In this document: positions 1 through 8,019 of the stretch, piece after piece
Position numbering within the stretch: position 1 is the stretch's first letter
Layout: each line of letters begins with the position of its first letter
Source of the DNA: Halocaridina rubra
Lineage: Eukaryota; Arthropoda; Malacostraca; Decapoda; Atyidae
Assembly: GCA_037179515.1 (NCBI GenBank)
Contig: JAXCGZ010024248.1
Coordinates: forward strand, 1 to 10,523
Direction: 5' to 3'
DNA length: 10,523 nt
Translations under genes and position numbers: made by a program
Notes under the pieces: model-generated
What the model was told of the DNA's origin: nothing
Database searches by the model: none
The model's input: the letters and a program-made list of their open reading frames with translations, nothing else

Positions 1-132
1 GTAGAGTAGAATAGAATAGGTTAGACATGCTGAAAATACAATTCAAAAATGGAGCTGCCTCGTGTGTGCCAGTAGGCATGTTGCAGTGTCCTCTATTCTT
101 ATGTTCTTATGTTCTTATGTTCTTATGTTCTT
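1..132 (+). mobile_element. 3' end of a CR1-type LINE, plus strand
   Basis: This is the terminal part of a 3' UTR plus tail of a CR1-like element whose body lies left of the window. Positions 1-114 are an exact reverse complement of 1098-1211, the 3' UTR of copy A, as far as I can align by eye. It carries the A-type variant (gccagtagg) rather than the variant of copies B and C (gccagtggg). The sequence ends in four TTCTTATG units and a partial unit, then passes into unrelated AT-rich DNA. No coding part is inside the window. It faces copy A tail to tail, so it comes from a separate insertion or from an inverted duplication. Confidence 0.85.
96..132 (+). repeat. (TTCTTATG)n 3' tail of the plus-strand LINE
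   Basis: Four perfect 8-bp units TTCTTATG lie at 96-127, followed by a partial TTCTT. CR1-clade elements end in short tandem repeats instead of poly(A). The same unit, reverse-complemented as CATAAGAA, ends copies A, B and C, so it is the family's 3' terminus and not an independent microsatellite. Confidence 0.85.
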
Positions 133-1097
133 CTAAGAAGAATAAAAAAAAAATAACTTAGTATACAAATAAAGACACATAGAAGCATAATCCACCCCTT
201 TTTCTGCTTAACATTGCAAATATCGCTAGCGAAATAAAGATACACATGCTTGCCTATTATGGCAATCTTTTCTCTTTTTAAAAATAAAGAGGGTTGAGTC
301 GAAGCACGCACTCGCTATAAGTCAAACATATCCCTGACGAAAATTTAAACAGAATACTACAATCACATTTGATCAGTGTAGTTAATAATATATGGAACTC
401 TTGGAAGCATAGCAAGCATTGTAAATTAAAAAATATTATAAACTAAAACTAATATCTCAAGAGAATTTCTTATTTTTTATTTATCTCTACTATTATCAGC
501 AATATTTACGATTATCCTTTCATAATAAACGACGCAAAAGGACTTAAGTATCATTATTTAAAATTTCAAACTTAAAATATACGCTCTGAGAATCTCAACT
601 ATCTTAATTTGCTCAATCGTAATTATAAACTTCACGACAATGACAGTAATAAACAATAATTATCTCTAAATAAGCTTCTCAAAATCGTTAATACCTTTAT
701 CTCTTCGAAATGTTACAATTATCATATGAAGGCTGATATACACTTTTCAACAAAACAACTATATAAAAAAGTGTATCTGAAAAAAAGTAAAATAAAAAAA
801 AAATATATATATATATATATATTCATTGATTCATTATTGATCATTCCTTCATTCGTGTCACTGCATTTGACTATAGGTGACATTCATTGAGACTTAGTTG
901 ACTTACACGCACGTCTGTCAATAGTCCTGCTATTATACAGACCCTTACATTAGTGATCTTGCATGTCTGGCAGTAACTCTTAGTAGCTCTGATACCACAC
1001 AAACGTGATTACAAGTCACTAATTACACTTGTTATCCTTACCTTACTGGCTGTGACTACCCTGGTTTTACCTGCCGGGTGGTTGCAGCTTCTGCATT
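133..1097. other. AT-rich non-coding spacer
   Basis: About 965 bp lie between the two facing LINE tails. The sequence is strongly AT-rich with A-runs near 145-153 and 793-802. I find no credible ORF: the only open stretch, 62 codons on the minus strand at 123-311, starts inside the LINE tail and has no recognisable domain. No tRNA-like or other RNA structure was recognised. Base composition changes near 1040-1097, which is clearly richer in G and C (for example ctgccgggtggttgcagc), and this could be a fragment of another repeat. I could not identify it. Confidence 0.6.
803..822. repeat. (AT)n microsatellite
   Basis: An uninterrupted AT dinucleotide run of about ten units follows an A-rich stretch (791-802). 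It runs into an ATTCATTGATTCATTATTGA-like imperfect repeat of TTCATT/TTGATC words to about 857. It is a simple sequence repeat with no function visible. Confidence 0.85.
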
Positions 1098-2868
1098 GAA
1101 CATAAGAACATAAGAATAGAGGACACTGCAACATGCCTACTGGCACACACGAGGCAGCTCCATTTTTGAATTGTATTTTCAGCATGTCTAACCTATTCTA
1201 TTCTACTCTACTTATTTATTTTATTTTTCTTTTTATGGTTTTTCTAACAAGCACTAACCTATTCATACCCACCCTACCTCTATCATATGTCTATCTAATC
1301 TACATTTGAAGGTGTCTAAGGTATTGGCATTTACTATCCTACTAGGAAGCTTGTTCCATGCATCAGCTACTCTATTACCAAACCAATTTTGACTAATTTC
1401 CCTTCTGAACCTAAATTTATCAAGCTTAAATCCATTATTACGAGTTCTGGTTTGATCATGAATTTTTAAAACTTTATTAATATCTCCCTTGTTAATCCCT
1501 TTAAACCATTTATACACTTCAATCATATGCCCCCTAAACCTTCGCCTCTCTAGAGAATGTAGATTAAGTTTTATTAATCTGTCCTCATATGGTAGATTTC
1601 TGATGTTGTGTATCATCTTGGTCATTCTTCGCTGCACCCTCTCCAAGGATTCAATTTCCATTCTATAATAGGGTGACCAGAATTGCACAGCATAATCTAA
1701 ATGGGGCCTAACTAATGCAAGATAGAGCTGCAAAATAACTTTTTCCGTCCTATTGCTAACGCTTCTTGAGATAAATCCTAAAATTCTGTTTGCTTTATTT
1801 CTGACTGCTGTGCATTGCTCTCTTGGCTTAAGACTACTACTCACAAGAACTCCCAAATCCCTTTCACACTGAGAACTCATGATTTCATGGTTATTTAGCT
1901 TATAACTAGTATTGTCTTTTATAGTACCCATTTTAACTACTTTACATTTTTCAACATTAAATTCCATTTGCCATTTGTCCGACCATTCAGATAATCTATT
2001 TAGATCTTCCTGTAAAGCATGAATGTCTTCTTTTCCATTTATAGTTCTACCTATTTTAGTGTCGTCTGCAAATTTACTTAGGTTACTACTGATATCCGAA
2101 TCCAGATCATTTAGATATACGATGAATAATAGGGGACCCAGTACTGAGCCTTGTGGTACCCCGCTAGTAACCGAGCCCCACTCTGATTTCTCTCCATTTA
2201 TGCAAACCCTCTGTTTTCTGTCTTTTAACCATTGTTTGATCCATCTGAGAACAGCTCCTCCTATACCATGAGCTTCCAGCTTTTTAACTAATCTTTTGTG
2301 AGGAACTCTATCAAAAGCTTTGCTAAAATCTAGATATATTGTATCATATTCTTTGCCACAATCTACTGCCTCGTAAACTTCTGAATAAAAAGACAGTAAG
2401 TTTGTAAGGCACGAAAAACCCTTAAGAAACCCGTGTTGTGAAAGGTTTATCAGTCTGTGTAATTCTAGATGTGCCCTTATTTTATTTGCAATTATGGATT
2501 CTAGAATCTTACCCACTGTTGACGTTAAACTTACCAGCCTATAATTATTCTTTTTGACTCGTTCTCCTTTTTTTAAATATTGGTACCGCATATGCCAATT
2601 TCCACTCCATGGGTACCGATCCTAATTTTATTGAATTATTAAATAATGCAGTTAGTGGACAACTAAGCTCTTCCTTGCATTCCTTTAATATTCTAGCATA
2701 TATTCCATCAGGTCCCGGAGATTTATGAGCCTTTAATTTATCTATTTCTTTTATTACCTCCTCTCTCGTAATATTTATTGAACTAAGTATTTTATCGGGA
2801 CTGTCTCTGTAAATGGATTCTACTTCCGGAATATTTTCCAAGCTTTCATTGGTAAATACAGATAAGAA
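1098..2868 (-). mobile_element. Copy A: 3' half of the outer CR1-type LINE
   Basis: On the minus strand this holds the RT half of ORF2, the 3' UTR (1098-1262) and a short tail of two CATAAGAA-type units at 1098-1116. Its upstream edge (2868) matches copy C only as far as C position 6415, inside ORF2. The other half of such an element, copy D, stops at the equivalent of C position 6423. The simplest reading is that A and D are the two halves of one element split by the insertion of copy C. The 3' UTR is the A subtype and differs from copies B and C at about eight sites, including cctactgg against cccactgg and cccaccc against cccatcc. The tail abuts non-LINE sequence (ctgcatt) at 1091-1097. Confidence 0.85.
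1263..2868 (-). pseudogene. ORF2 reverse transcriptase fragment, copy A (frameshifted)
   Basis: This encodes the RT domain and C-terminal region, equivalent to residues from about 498 to 1030 of the intact ORF2 in copy C. The reading frame enters at LSVFTNE, keeps the KSPGPDGI block, then is broken by a one-base insertion in a T run (seven T at 2568-2574, six in copy C at 6116-6121). After the shift it runs open to the stop through YLDFSKAFD (catalytic Asp of motif A), SGVPQGSVLGP (motif B) and FADD (motif C). Other changes from copy C are Pro to Leu in YRPVSL, Asp to Tyr in KLADVV, and Lys to Ile in RLKKLNL. The endonuclease is absent. No protein should be made from it. The open frame that seems to start at 2937 with MELPRVC begins in the 3' UTR of copy B and only reads by chance into the RT. 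Confidence 0.88.
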
Positions 2869-4642
2869 GAACATAAGAAGAACATAAGAATAGAGGACAC
2901 TGCAACATGCCCACTGGCACACACGAGGCAGCTCCATTTTTGAATTGTATTTTCAGCATGTCTAACCTATTCTATTCTACTCTACTTATTTATTCTGTTT
3001 TTCTTTTTATGATTTTTCTAATAAGCACTAACCTATTCATACCCATCCTACCTCTGTCATATGTCTATCTAATCTACATTTGAAGGTGTCTAAGGTATTG
3101 GCATTTACTATCCTACTAGGAAGCTTGTTCCATGCATCAGCTACTCTATTACCAAACCAATTTTGACTAATTTCCCTTCTGAACCTAAATTTATCAAGCT
3201 TAAATCCATTATTACGAGTTCTGGTTTGATCATGAATTTTTAAAACTTTATTAATATCTCCCTTGTTAATCCCTTTAAACCATTTATACACTTCAATCAT
3301 ATGCCCCCTAAACCTTCGCCTCTCTAGAGAATGTAGATTAAGTTTTATTAATCTGTCCTCATATGGTAGATTTCTGATGTTGTGTATCATCTTGGTCATT
3401 CTTCGCTGCACTCTCTCCAAGGATTCAATTTCCATTCTATAATAGGGTGACCAGAATTGCACAGCATAATCTAAATGGGGCCTAACTAATGCAAGATAGA
3501 GCTGCAAAATAACTTTTTCCGTCCTATTGCTAACGCTTCTTGAGATAAATCCTAAAATTCTGTTTGCTTTATTTCTGACTGCTGTGCATTGCTCTCTTGG
3601 CTTAAGACTACTACTCACAAGAACTCCCAAATCCCTTTCACACTGAGAACTCATGATTTCATGGTTATTTAGCTTATAACTAGTATTGTCTTTTATAGTA
3701 CCCATTTTAACTACTTTACATTTTTCAACATTAAATTCCATTTGCCATTTGTCCGACCATTCAGATAATCTATTTAGATCTTCCTGTAAAGCATGAATGT
3801 CTTCTTTTCCATTTATAGTTCTACCTATTTTAGTGTCGTCTGCAAATTTACTTAGGTTACTACTGATATCCGAATCCAGATCATTTAGATATACGATGAA
3901 TAATAGGGGACCCAGTACTGAGCCTTGTGGTACCCCGCTAGTAACCGAGCCCCACTCTGATTTCTCTCCATTTATGCAAACCCTCTGTTTTCTGTCTTTT
4001 AACCATTGTTTGATCCATCTGAGAACAGCTCCTCCTATACCATGAGCTTCCAGCTTTTTAACTAATCTTTTGTGAGGAACTCTATCAAAAGCTTTGCTAA
4101 AATCTAGATATATTGTATCATATTCTTTGCCACAATCTACTGCCTCGTAAACTTCTGAATAAAAAGACAGTAAGTTTGTAAGGCACGAAAAACCCTTAAG
4201 AAACCTGTGTTGTGAAAGGTTTATCAGTCTGTGTAATTCTAGATGTGCCCTTATTTTATTTGCAATTATGGATTCTAGAATCTTACCCACTGTTGACGTT
4301 AAACTTACCAGCCTATAATTATTCTTTTTGACTCGTTCTCCTTTTTTTAAATATTGGTACCGCATATGCCAATTTCCACTCCATGGGTACCGATCCTAAT
4401 TTTATTGAATTATTAAATAATGCAGTTAGTGGACAACTAAGCTCTTCCTTGCATTCCTTTAATATTCTAGCATATATTCCATCAGGTCCCGGAGATTTAT
4501 GAGCCTTTAATTTATCTATTTCTTTTATTACCTCCTCTCTCGTAATATTTATTGAACTAAGTATTTTATCGGGACTGTCTCTGTAAATGGATTCTACTTC
4601 CGGAATATTTTCCAAGCTTTCATTGGTAAATACAGATAAGAA
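2869..4642 (-). mobile_element. Copy B: duplicated mosaic LINE unit
   Basis: This is a 1774-bp unit on the minus strand. Its body from about 3165 upward matches copy A, including the ttttgactaa variant at 3161-3170 and the T7 frameshift at 4342-4348. Its 3' part, 2869-3056, matches copy C without a visible difference, including the tail form and the cccactgg, ttattctg and cctctgtc variants. It is therefore a hybrid of A and C. The tail at 2869-2891 is made of CATAAGAA words in an 11-bp spacing. It is not a separate retrotransposition event in my reading, because its 5' edge is the same junction as that of copy A. Confidence 0.82.
3037..4642 (-). pseudogene. ORF2 reverse transcriptase fragment, copy B (frameshifted)
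   Basis: This is the same RT and C-terminal fragment as in copy A, with the same one-base insertion (T run 4342-4348) separating the KSPGPDGI block from the rest. After the shift the frame is open through the DFSKAFD, PQGSVLGP and FADD motifs to the stop. It differs from copy A at protein level by Gly to Arg in SQHGFLKG (base 4206, private to B) and by Thr for Ile in the last residues (HMTEVGWV), the latter shared with copy C. The absence of an endonuclease and of a proper start makes it non-functional. The open frame starting at 4711 begins in the 3' UTR of copy C and is an artefact of the junction. Confidence 0.88.
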
Positions 4643-4810
4643 GAACATAAGAAGAACATAAGAATAGAGGACACTGCAACATGCCCACTGGCACACACGA
4701 GGCAGCTCCATTTTTGAATTGTATTTTCAGCATGTCTAACCTATTCTATTCTACTCTACTTATTTATTCTGTTTTTCTTTTTATGATTTTTCTAATAAGC
4801 ACTAACCTAT
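4643..4810 (-). other. 3' UTR and tail of copy C
   Basis: This is non-coding sequence between the ORF2 stop and the end of the element. The tail at 4643-4666 reads, on the minus strand, as TTCTTATG words separated by TTC, an 11-bp period, in contrast to the plain 8-bp repeat at 96-127. The UTR is identical to that of copy B (2869-3036) by eye, and differs from that of copy A and of the plus-strand copy. In CR1-type elements the 3' UTR and tail are the region the RT recognises for priming, which would explain conservation among copies. Confidence 0.75.
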
Positions 4811-7800
4811 TCATACCCATCCTACCTCTGTCATATGTCTATCTAATCTACATTTGAAGGTGTCTAAGGTATTGGCATTTACTATCCTACTAGGAAGCTT
4901 GTTCCATGCATCAGCTACTCTATTACCAAACCAATTTTTACCAATTTCCCTTCTGAACCTAAATTTATCAAGCTTAAATCCATTATTACGAGTTCTGGTT
5001 TGATCATGAATTTTTAAAACTTTATTAATATCTCCCTTGTTAATCCCTTTAAACCATTTATACACTTCAATCATATCCCCCCTAACTCTTCGCCTCTCTA
5101 GAGAATGTAGATTAAGTTTTTTTAATCTGTCCTCATATGGTAGATTTCTGATATTGTGTATCATCTTGGTCATTCTTCGTTGCACTCTCTCCAAGGATTC
5201 AATTTCCATTCTATAATAGGGTGACCAGAATTGCACAGCATAATCTAAATGGGGCCTAACTAATGCAAGATAGAGCTGCAAAATAACTTTTTCCGTCCTA
5301 TTGCTGACGCTTCTTGAGATAAATCCTAAAATTCTGTTTGCTTTATTTCTGACTGCTGTGCATTGCTCTCTTGGCTTAAGACTACTACTCACAAGAACTC
5401 CCAAATCCCTTTCACACTGAGAACTCATGATTTCATGGTTATTTAGCTTATAACTAGTATTGTCTTTTATAGTACCCATTTTAACTACTTTACATTTTTC
5501 AACATTAAATTCCATTTGCCATTTGTCCGACCATTCAGATAATCTATTTAGATCTTCCTGTAAAGCATGAATGTCTTCTTTTCCATTTATAGTTCTACCT
5601 ATTTTAGTGTCGTCTGCGAATTTACTTAGGTTACTACTGATATCCGAATCCAGATCATTTAGATATACGATGAATAATAGAGGACCCAGTACCGAGCCTT
5701 GTGGTACCCCGCTAGTAACCGAGCCCCACTCTGATTTCTCTCCATTTATGCAAACCCTCTGTTTTCTGTCTTTTAACCATTGTTTGATCCATCTGAGCAC
5801 AGCTCCTCCTATACCATGAGCTTCCAGCTTTTTAACTAATCTTTTGTGAGGAACTCTATCAAAAGCTTTGCTAAAATCTAGATATATTGCATCATATTCT
5901 TTGCCACTATCTACTGCCTCGTAAACTTCTGAATAAAAAGACAGTAAGTTTGTAAGGCACGAAAAACCCTTAAGAAACCCGTGTTGTGAAAGTTTTATCA
6001 GTCTGTGTAATTCTAGATGTGCCCTTATTTTATTTGCAATTATGGATTCTAGAATCTTACCCACTGTTGACGTTAAACTTACCGGCCTATAATTATTCTT
6101 TTTAACACGTTCTCCTTTTTTAAATATTGGTACCACATCTGCCAATTTCCACTCCATGGGTACCGATCCTAATTTTATTGAATTATTAAATAATGCAGTT
6201 AGAGGACAACTAAGCTCTTCCTTGCATTCCTTTAATATTCTAGCATATATTCCATCAGGTCCCGGAGATTTATGAGCCTTTAATTTATCTATTTCTTTTA
6301 TTACCTCCTCTCTCGTAATATTTATTGAACTAAGTATATTATCGGGACTGTCTCTGTAAATGGATTCTACTTCCGGAATATTTTCCAAGTTTTCATTTGT
6401 AAATACAGATAAGAAATAATCATTTAAACATGTACACATCACATTATCGTCATCTGTGATATGGCCATTGGCTACTTCAATTGGTCCGACTTTTTCCTTA
6501 AATTTTGTTTGATAATGTTGATAAAACCCTTTAGGATTTTCTTTAGCTTCTCCTGCTATTCGAACTTCGTATTTTCTTTTCGACTCTCTAACTATCTTTT
6601 TAACTTCCCTGTTTAACTGTATATATTGCTGCCTCACCTGCTCTTCACCTCTTTTTAGTTTCCTGTATATTCCTCTTTTAATACCTATAAGATTCTTTAT
6701 TCTATTGTTCATCCATTTAGGGTCATTTTTTCTTGATCTGCAATGCTTCATGGGAATATAGTCTCTCTGACTATTCTTAAGAGTCATGACAAAATTGTTA
6801 TATTCCTCATCCAAATTTATATTAACTGACGGGCTGCTGTTCTTTCCTGTGAGAGAATTTAATGTATTGATCTTATCTTGTGATAATCCTTGGCATGTGG
6901 TATTCAAATTTCGGGGTAATCCGCTACCTGCGACCTGACCTGCTGGATTAACTACCCACATCTGTACCCCAGAAATCCCTTCCCATACCTCATTAGATAA
7001 TTTCGTTTTTAAGCCCTCAAAATCTCCTGCTCTAAAGTTTGGAACAATATTCTTATTTTCCTTTATAGTTTCCTTGAAAATTATGTTAAATCTAATGGAA
7101 TCATGGTCACTGTTGCCCAATTTTTCACCAACTTCTAAATTTGTAACCATATTCTCTCTATTACTAAGAACTAAATCTAGTGTATTCACCCCCCGTGTTG
7201 CTTCATGTACATGCTGAGAAAGGAAATTGTCTTCTACTACTTCCAAAAACTCCTTAGAGCTACTATCACCTGTTATGGTTTCCCAGTTAATATATCTAAA
7301 ATTAAAATCGCCTACAATGCAAACTCTATTTGACCTGCTCACTTTAGAAATTTCATCGTATATAACTTGCGACTCTATATTATCTAGATCAGGTGGTCTG
7401 TAGACTACTCCTACAACTAGACTTTCTATATTATTTTTAATTTCAACCCATAAGGTTTCTGAATTTAGATTTGTCTTAATTCCAGACTTAATGCAGCTTC
7501 TGAGGCTATCTTTAATATACATAATTACCCCTCCCCCTCTTTTATCTGCACTACGATCAGCATTATAAAGTTTATATCCTGTAATTATGTACTCAGCTTT
7601 AAGGTGTTTGCTTTCTAATTTAATCCAACTTTCACTAATGCATATTATATCCGGTCTCTCACTACATACTATGGCTCTCAGTTCTTCTATCTTGTTACCT
7701 AAACTACGGCTATTTGTATAATATACTTTTAAACTTTCTCTAGCTTCACCCTTCTTGTGGCTATTCTTTTTGTTAATATTTGTTCTATGTAACAAATGGT

Positions 7801-7903
7801 TCTTATCCTTAGACTCGCAGTTATTTGACCCACTATTTACTGAACCCTTACTGACTAATTTCTCTGCACAAGTATTAATCATTTCATTATTTGTGTCTAA
7901 CAA
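4811..7903 (-). CDS. CR1-type ORF2: endonuclease and reverse transcriptase
   Basis: The protein has 1030 residues and no internal stop. It should nick target DNA and copy the element RNA there. The endonuclease (EEP/APE-like) lies at about 58-275: YTNSRSLGNK (N64), SESWI (E91), YRPP (168-171), VGDFN (D199, N201), LDLVLSN (D243), SDHD (D266, H267). A charged linker with the basic stretch IKRGIYRKLKRGEE follows (about 276-500). The RT covers about 540-810: KSPGPDGI (545-552), YRPVSL (605-610), YLDFSKAFD (D676), SGVPQGSVLGP (731-741), FADD (762-765). The C-terminus carries HLDYAVQFWSP and AWNKLPSRIVNA blocks usual in this clade. I see no zinc knuckle or RNase H. The first codon listed is TTG. 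The first in-frame ATG is codon 8 (7880-7882), which copy D lacks, so the true start is unresolved. The next Met (128) would cut into the endonuclease. The length is normal for CR1 ORF2. All catalytic residues I can judge are present. Confidence 0.93.
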   Translation of the reverse strand: MLDTNNEMINTCAEKLVSKGSVNSGSNNCESKDKNHLLHRTNINKKNSHKKGEARESLKVYYTNSRSLGNKIEELRAIVCSERPDIICISESWIKLESKHLKAEYIITGYKLYNADRSADKRGGGVIMYIKDSLRSCIKSGIKTNLNSETLWVEIKNNIESLVVGVVYRPPDLDNIESQVIYDEISKVSRSNRVCIVGDFNFRYINWETITGDSSSKEFLEVVEDNFLSQHVHEATRGVNTLDLVLSNRENMVTNLEVGEKLGNSDHDSIRFNIIFKETIKENKNIVPNFRAGDFEGLKTKLSNEVWEGISGVQMWVVNPAGQVAGSGLPRNLNTTCQGLSQDKINTLNSLTGKNSSPSVNINLDEEYNNFVMTLKNSQRDYIPMKHCRSRKNDPKWMNNRIKNLIGIKRGIYRKLKRGEEQVRQQYIQLNREVKKIVRESKRKYEVRIAGEAKENPKGFYQHYQTKFKEKVGPIEVANGHITDDDNVMCTCLNDYFLSVFTNENLENIPEVESIYRDSPDNILSSINITREEVIKEIDKLKAHKSPGPDGIYARILKECKEELSCPLTALFNNSIKLGSVPMEWKLADVVPIFKKGERVKKNNYRPVSLTSTVGKILESIIANKIRAHLELHRLIKLSQHGFLKGFSCLTNLLSFYSEVYEAVDSGKEYDAIYLDFSKAFDRVPHKRLVKKLEAHGIGGAVLRWIKQWLKDRKQRVCINGEKSEWGSVTSGVPQGSVLGPLLFIVYLNDLDSDISSNLSKFADDTKIGRTINGKEDIHALQEDLNRLSEWSDKWQMEFNVEKCKVVKMGTIKDNTSYKLNNHEIMSSQCERDLGVLVSSSLKPREQCTAVRNKANRILGFISRSVSNRTEKVILQLYLALVRPHLDYAVQFWSPYYRMEIESLERVQRRMTKMIHNIRNLPYEDRLKKLNLHSLERRRVRGDMIEVYKWFKGINKGDINKVLKIHDQTRTRNNGFKLDKFRFRREIGKNWFGNRVADAWNKLPSRIVNANTLDTFKCRLDRHMTEVGWV

Positions 7904-8019
7904 AACCCCCCTACCTCTCTGTCTATCATACCAGCCAATACCGAGACACCTGAATTAGAAAGATGCACTCCATCCCTTGCATACATATGCTTACGACTAG
8001 TGAAGTGATCCCACCCGTC
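7897..8019 (-). pseudogene. ORF1 C-terminal remnant of copy C
   Basis: Forty codons and a TAG stop correspond to residues 290-329 of the ORF1 in copy D. They include the DGVH block, so the Asp and His of the esterase active site are kept. One substitution is visible, His to Tyr (HMHARDG in D, HMYARDG here). The rest of ORF1 is missing because the copy is 5' truncated at the 8019/8020 junction, so no start codon or Ser block remains. The stop overlaps the open frame of ORF2 exactly as in copy D. Confidence 0.88.

Larger units (their letters stand above)
1283..4830. repeat. Tandem direct duplication, period 1774 bp
   Basis: Sequence 1283-3056 and sequence 3057-4830 are two head-to-tail units with a constant offset of 1774 bp. 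The near-perfect self-match extends to about 4938 because copies B and C share the same end. Between the bodies of A and B I see only single-base differences, for example at 1638/3412 and 2432/4206. Both units share the same RT frameshift and the identical junction at 2861-2892 and 4635-4666. This points to a recent duplication of one junction and not to two independent insertions. The outer limits are fixed only to within the 108-bp stretch that A, B and C share. Confidence 0.85.
4643..8019 (-). mobile_element. Copy C: nested CR1-type LINE with intact ORF2
   Basis: This is the most complete ORF2-bearing copy. On the minus strand it starts abruptly inside ORF1 (GACGGGTGGG at 8010-8019), continues with the last 40 codons of ORF1, the whole of ORF2, a 168-bp 3' UTR and tail, and ends in the repeats at 4643-4666. 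Upstream it adjoins copy D at a point in the middle of D's ORF2. Downstream its tail merges with the start of the A-type RT fragment. It is 5' truncated, so it has no promoter or 5' UTR of its own. 5' truncation, a short-repeat tail and no target-site duplication are normal for CR1-clade insertions. Confidence 0.85.

Noticed and set aside
96..132. Short direct repeats as a possible CRISPR-like or telomere-like array
   Set aside because: There are no spacers, and the unit is the 3' terminus of the LINE family seen at every copy's end.
123..311. 62-codon minus ORF with a hydrophobic C-terminus
   Set aside because: AT-rich sequence gives a hydrophobic, chance peptide. It ends inside the LINE tail and shows no start context or domain.
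2545..2937. 130-codon minus ORF starting MELPRVCQWACC, also at 4319-4711
   Set aside because: Its first two dozen residues are translated 3' UTR and tail of the neighbouring copy, joined by chance to the RT fragment. The repeated occurrence is due to the 1774-bp duplication.
2869..4642. Copy B as an independent 5'-truncated retrotransposition
   Set aside because: It shares the exact truncation point, junction sequence and one-base T insertion with copy A, and its 3' part is identical to C, which two independent insertions would not produce.
2023..5819. Three 82-codon plus-strand ORFs at 2023-2271, 3797-4045 and 5571-5819
   Set aside because: They lie antisense to the RT core at the same place in copies A, B and C. 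Their similarity comes from the copies being alike, and they have no domain of their own.
4811..7903. RT as part of a bacterial retron, group II intron or diversity-generating system
   Set aside because: An APE-type endonuclease is fused N-terminally, the RT motifs are of the LINE type, an esterase ORF1 precedes it, and the surrounding DNA is eukaryotic in character. No variable repeat or intron structure was seen.
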